Positions 62,845-64,000 of a stretch of 64,000 nt of DNA are shown in pieces (the first letter of the stretch is position 1; each line of letters starts with the position of its first letter). This stretch comes from Acetanaerobacterium elongatum (lineage in GTDB: Bacteria; Bacillota; Clostridia; Oscillospirales; Ruminococcaceae). The stretch is taken from NCBI RefSeq assembly GCF_900103835.1, contig NZ_FNID01000015.1:1-64000 (forward strand), in the 5' to 3' direction. The translations under genes were made by a program, and so were the position numbers. The notes beneath the pieces were generated by a model. It was not told the origin of the DNA. It was given only the letters and a program-made list of their open reading frames with translations, and did no database searches.

Positions 62845-63081
62845 TTATCTGTTACTCTCCACAAACCACCGGTTCTGTTCCAAAAACAAGTAGGCCTCCT
62901 TGCCTGCAATCCTACAGGTGTAGCGGATTCCCGCTCCACCTGTTTTTTGCGCCGCAGCGCGCCGGATATCCAGCACCCGGTCGATATAAAAGATATGGTC
63001 ATCCTCCCAGCGTATCGCTTGGGGAATAATTACTCCGTCACGGGTAAACGAGGCTGTCACGTCAACATAAACCTTTTTCAT
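62845..63081 (-). CDS. Small protein coupled to dinB
   Basis: The 78-residue product (MKKVYVDVTASFTRDGVIIP, then WEDDHIFYIDRVLDIRRAAA) ends with CRIAGKEAYLFLEQNRWFV. It overlaps the dinB stop by 4 bases (ATGA), so translation is coupled. Similar small proteins accompany DNA polymerase IV in Clostridia, with unassigned function; the strand-rich pattern could form a small barrel. A role in polymerase regulation is inferred only from the coupling. Confidence 0.75.
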   Translation of the reverse strand: MKKVYVDVTASFTRDGVIIPQAIRWEDDHIFYIDRVLDIRRAAAQKTGGAGIRYTCRIAGKEAYLFLEQNRWFVESNR

Positions 63082-64000
63082 AACAAATCGCCTCCGTACT
63101 CGTTAAAGACATCCTGCTCCTCTTTTCCGTCCAACCCAATCAGCTTTTTGTCACTTAAAAGAAGGGCACGCTGTATGCTGGTGTCGCCAAACCGGCTGCG
63201 CAAGGTATCCACCGTTTTTTCAATACATTCACGCTTTACCCTTTTCTCCTCATCCGTATAGATGTCGAGCTGCAGGCAGTCGTCATGGTACATCAGGTCG
63301 CAGGCCCGAACCCCGATGCTTCGGATAGGATTACACCAGTTGTAGTTTTTTTGTAATAATTCATAGGCCTTCAGGGCCAGTTCTCCCGAAAGGCAGCTTG
63401 GGTTTTCCAGTTTGCATTGGCGCTCAAATGAGTGAAGGTTTACATCCCGCACCGAAAGCACGACGGTCTTGGCGTAAAATCCCTGTGCGCGCATCCGTGT
63501 GCAAACGCTCTCCGCGAGCATGTAGATTACCAGCCGCACATCCTCGTTGTTCTTGATGTCGCGCGGCGTGGTGGTGCTGTTCCCGATGGATTTAATTTCC
63601 CTTGGTTGGTCGGTGATCCTGCGTACAGGGGAGGAGTCCAACCCATTGGCATAAGCATGGAGCATCAAGCCCCACTTGCCCAATATCCCTTCCAGAAGCT
63701 GTGGCTGTAGGCGGGCGATATCTCCGATGGTGTGTATGCCGTACCCCCCCAGCCTTTTGGCGGCGGCTCTGCCCACAAAAAGAAGGTCGGAAGCTGGCAG
63801 CGGCCAGACAATCTCCTTAAAATTATGTTCTGTTATCACCGTTACGGCATCGGGCTTTTTATAATCGCTGGCAAGCTTTGCAAACACCTTGTTAAAGCTA
63901 ACACCAATCGAAACAGTAATGCCAAGCTCCTCTTTAATGCGTTCGCGTATGGTTTGCGCGATCTCCTCACTGTTACCGAAGATGCCGCTGCCTGTAACAT
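63078..64000 (-). CDS. dinB: DNA polymerase IV (DinB), partial at the window edge
   Basis: The visible 307 residues are the C-terminal part of a Y-family polymerase, and the frame is open to the window edge, so the N-terminus is missing. Seen are EELGITVSIGVSFNKVFAKL (part of the palm), the helix-hairpin-helix thumb region (GGYGIHTIGDIARL) and the little-finger domain (SIGNSTTTPRDI...VYMLAESVC-like to the end). It performs error-prone translesion synthesis. It is followed by the coupled small gene at 62845. The catalytic acidic residues of palm motif I lie outside the window. Confidence 0.9.
   Translation of the reverse strand, partial: VTGSGIFGNSEEIAQTIRERIKEELGITVSIGVSFNKVFAKLASDYKKPDAVTVITEHNFKEIVWPLPASDLLFVGRAAAKRLGGYGIHTIGDIARLQPQLLEGILGKWGLMLHAYANGLDSSPVRRITDQPREIKSIGNSTTTPRDIKNNEDVRLVIYMLAESVCTRMRAQGFYAKTVVLSVRDVNLHSFERQCKLENPSCLSGELALKAYELLQKNYNWCNPIRSIGVRACDLMYHDDCLQLDIYTDEEKRVKRECIEKTVDTLRSRFGDTSIQRALLLSDKKLIGLDGKEEQDVFNEYGGDLL

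Overview
The window is a piece of a spore-forming, low-to-moderate GC member of the Firmicutes, most likely class Clostridia (the Oscillospiraceae/Ruminococcaceae group is a reasonable guess, not proven). The reasons are AAGGAGG-type ribosome binding sites, frequent GTG and TTG starts, sporulation genes (yqfC, yqfD, ylbJ-like, yabP, yabQ, a PdaB-like deacetylase), the long form of HPF, bifunctional Rel, MutS2, and gene order shared with Bacillus/Clostridium chromosomes. Most of it is core chromosome. The clearly mobile or decayed part is the first 1.2 kb.

Layout. 1-1185: scar of an integrated element (RHS-repeat fragment, serine-recombinase tail) abutting an intact tRNA-Ala(GGC), with a truncated tRNA copy and its strong promoter. 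1251-4051: UMF1-type transporter, a small Cys protein and a YlbJ-like membrane protein, all on the minus strand. 4197-12306: the conserved cluster yqfC-yqfD-phoH-ybeY-dgkA-era-yqzL-recO-mutS2; pgpH (yqfF) and cdd, usually found in it, are absent. 12542-14232: five very small minus-strand genes, two with zinc ribbons and one encoding runs of 8 and 10 prolines. 14465-26995: mixed single genes (ABC-type IV permease-like protein, NiaX-like S component, DUF3298 protein, flavin reductase, GNAT fusion plus flippase, PepD, ApgM, secreted beta-helix protein, SDR epimerase, M23 peptidase, unknown membrane protein).

27311-35163 is an arabinose-polysaccharide locus. A sigma-A promoter precedes a cytoplasmic esterase-GH43 fusion, a GH51 arabinofuranosidase and a DUF6171 protein. 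These converge, with a two-base gap, on an LplABC-like ABC importer. The importer would bring in feruloylated or acetylated arabino-oligosaccharides that the intracellular enzymes then strip. 36012-43701 carries pdaB-like, ispD-ispF, DUF3343 plus a cysteine-desulfurase-like gene, cdaA-cdaR (c-di-AMP synthesis) and an FAD-dependent dehydrogenase. 43752-52649: flavodoxin, recJ-rel-dtd-MBL-hemZ-uridine kinase-like. 52907-58059: the yabM/spoVB-mazG-hup-rqcP-yabP-yabQ-divIC-yabR cluster. 58204-64000: amidohydrolase, hpf, THUMP RNA methyltransferase, thioredoxin-like protein under a consensus promoter with a palindrome, PhzF-like protein, and dinB running off the right edge.

No CRISPR array, defence island or complete transposon was seen. 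The best candidates for undescribed biology are the proline-run microprotein in its small-gene cluster, a dispersed ~65-bp intergenic repeat present three times (16431, 52701, 60161), the esterase-GH43 fusion, and the promoter/palindrome of the small thioredoxin gene. All functions are inferred from sequence by eye; no database search was run.
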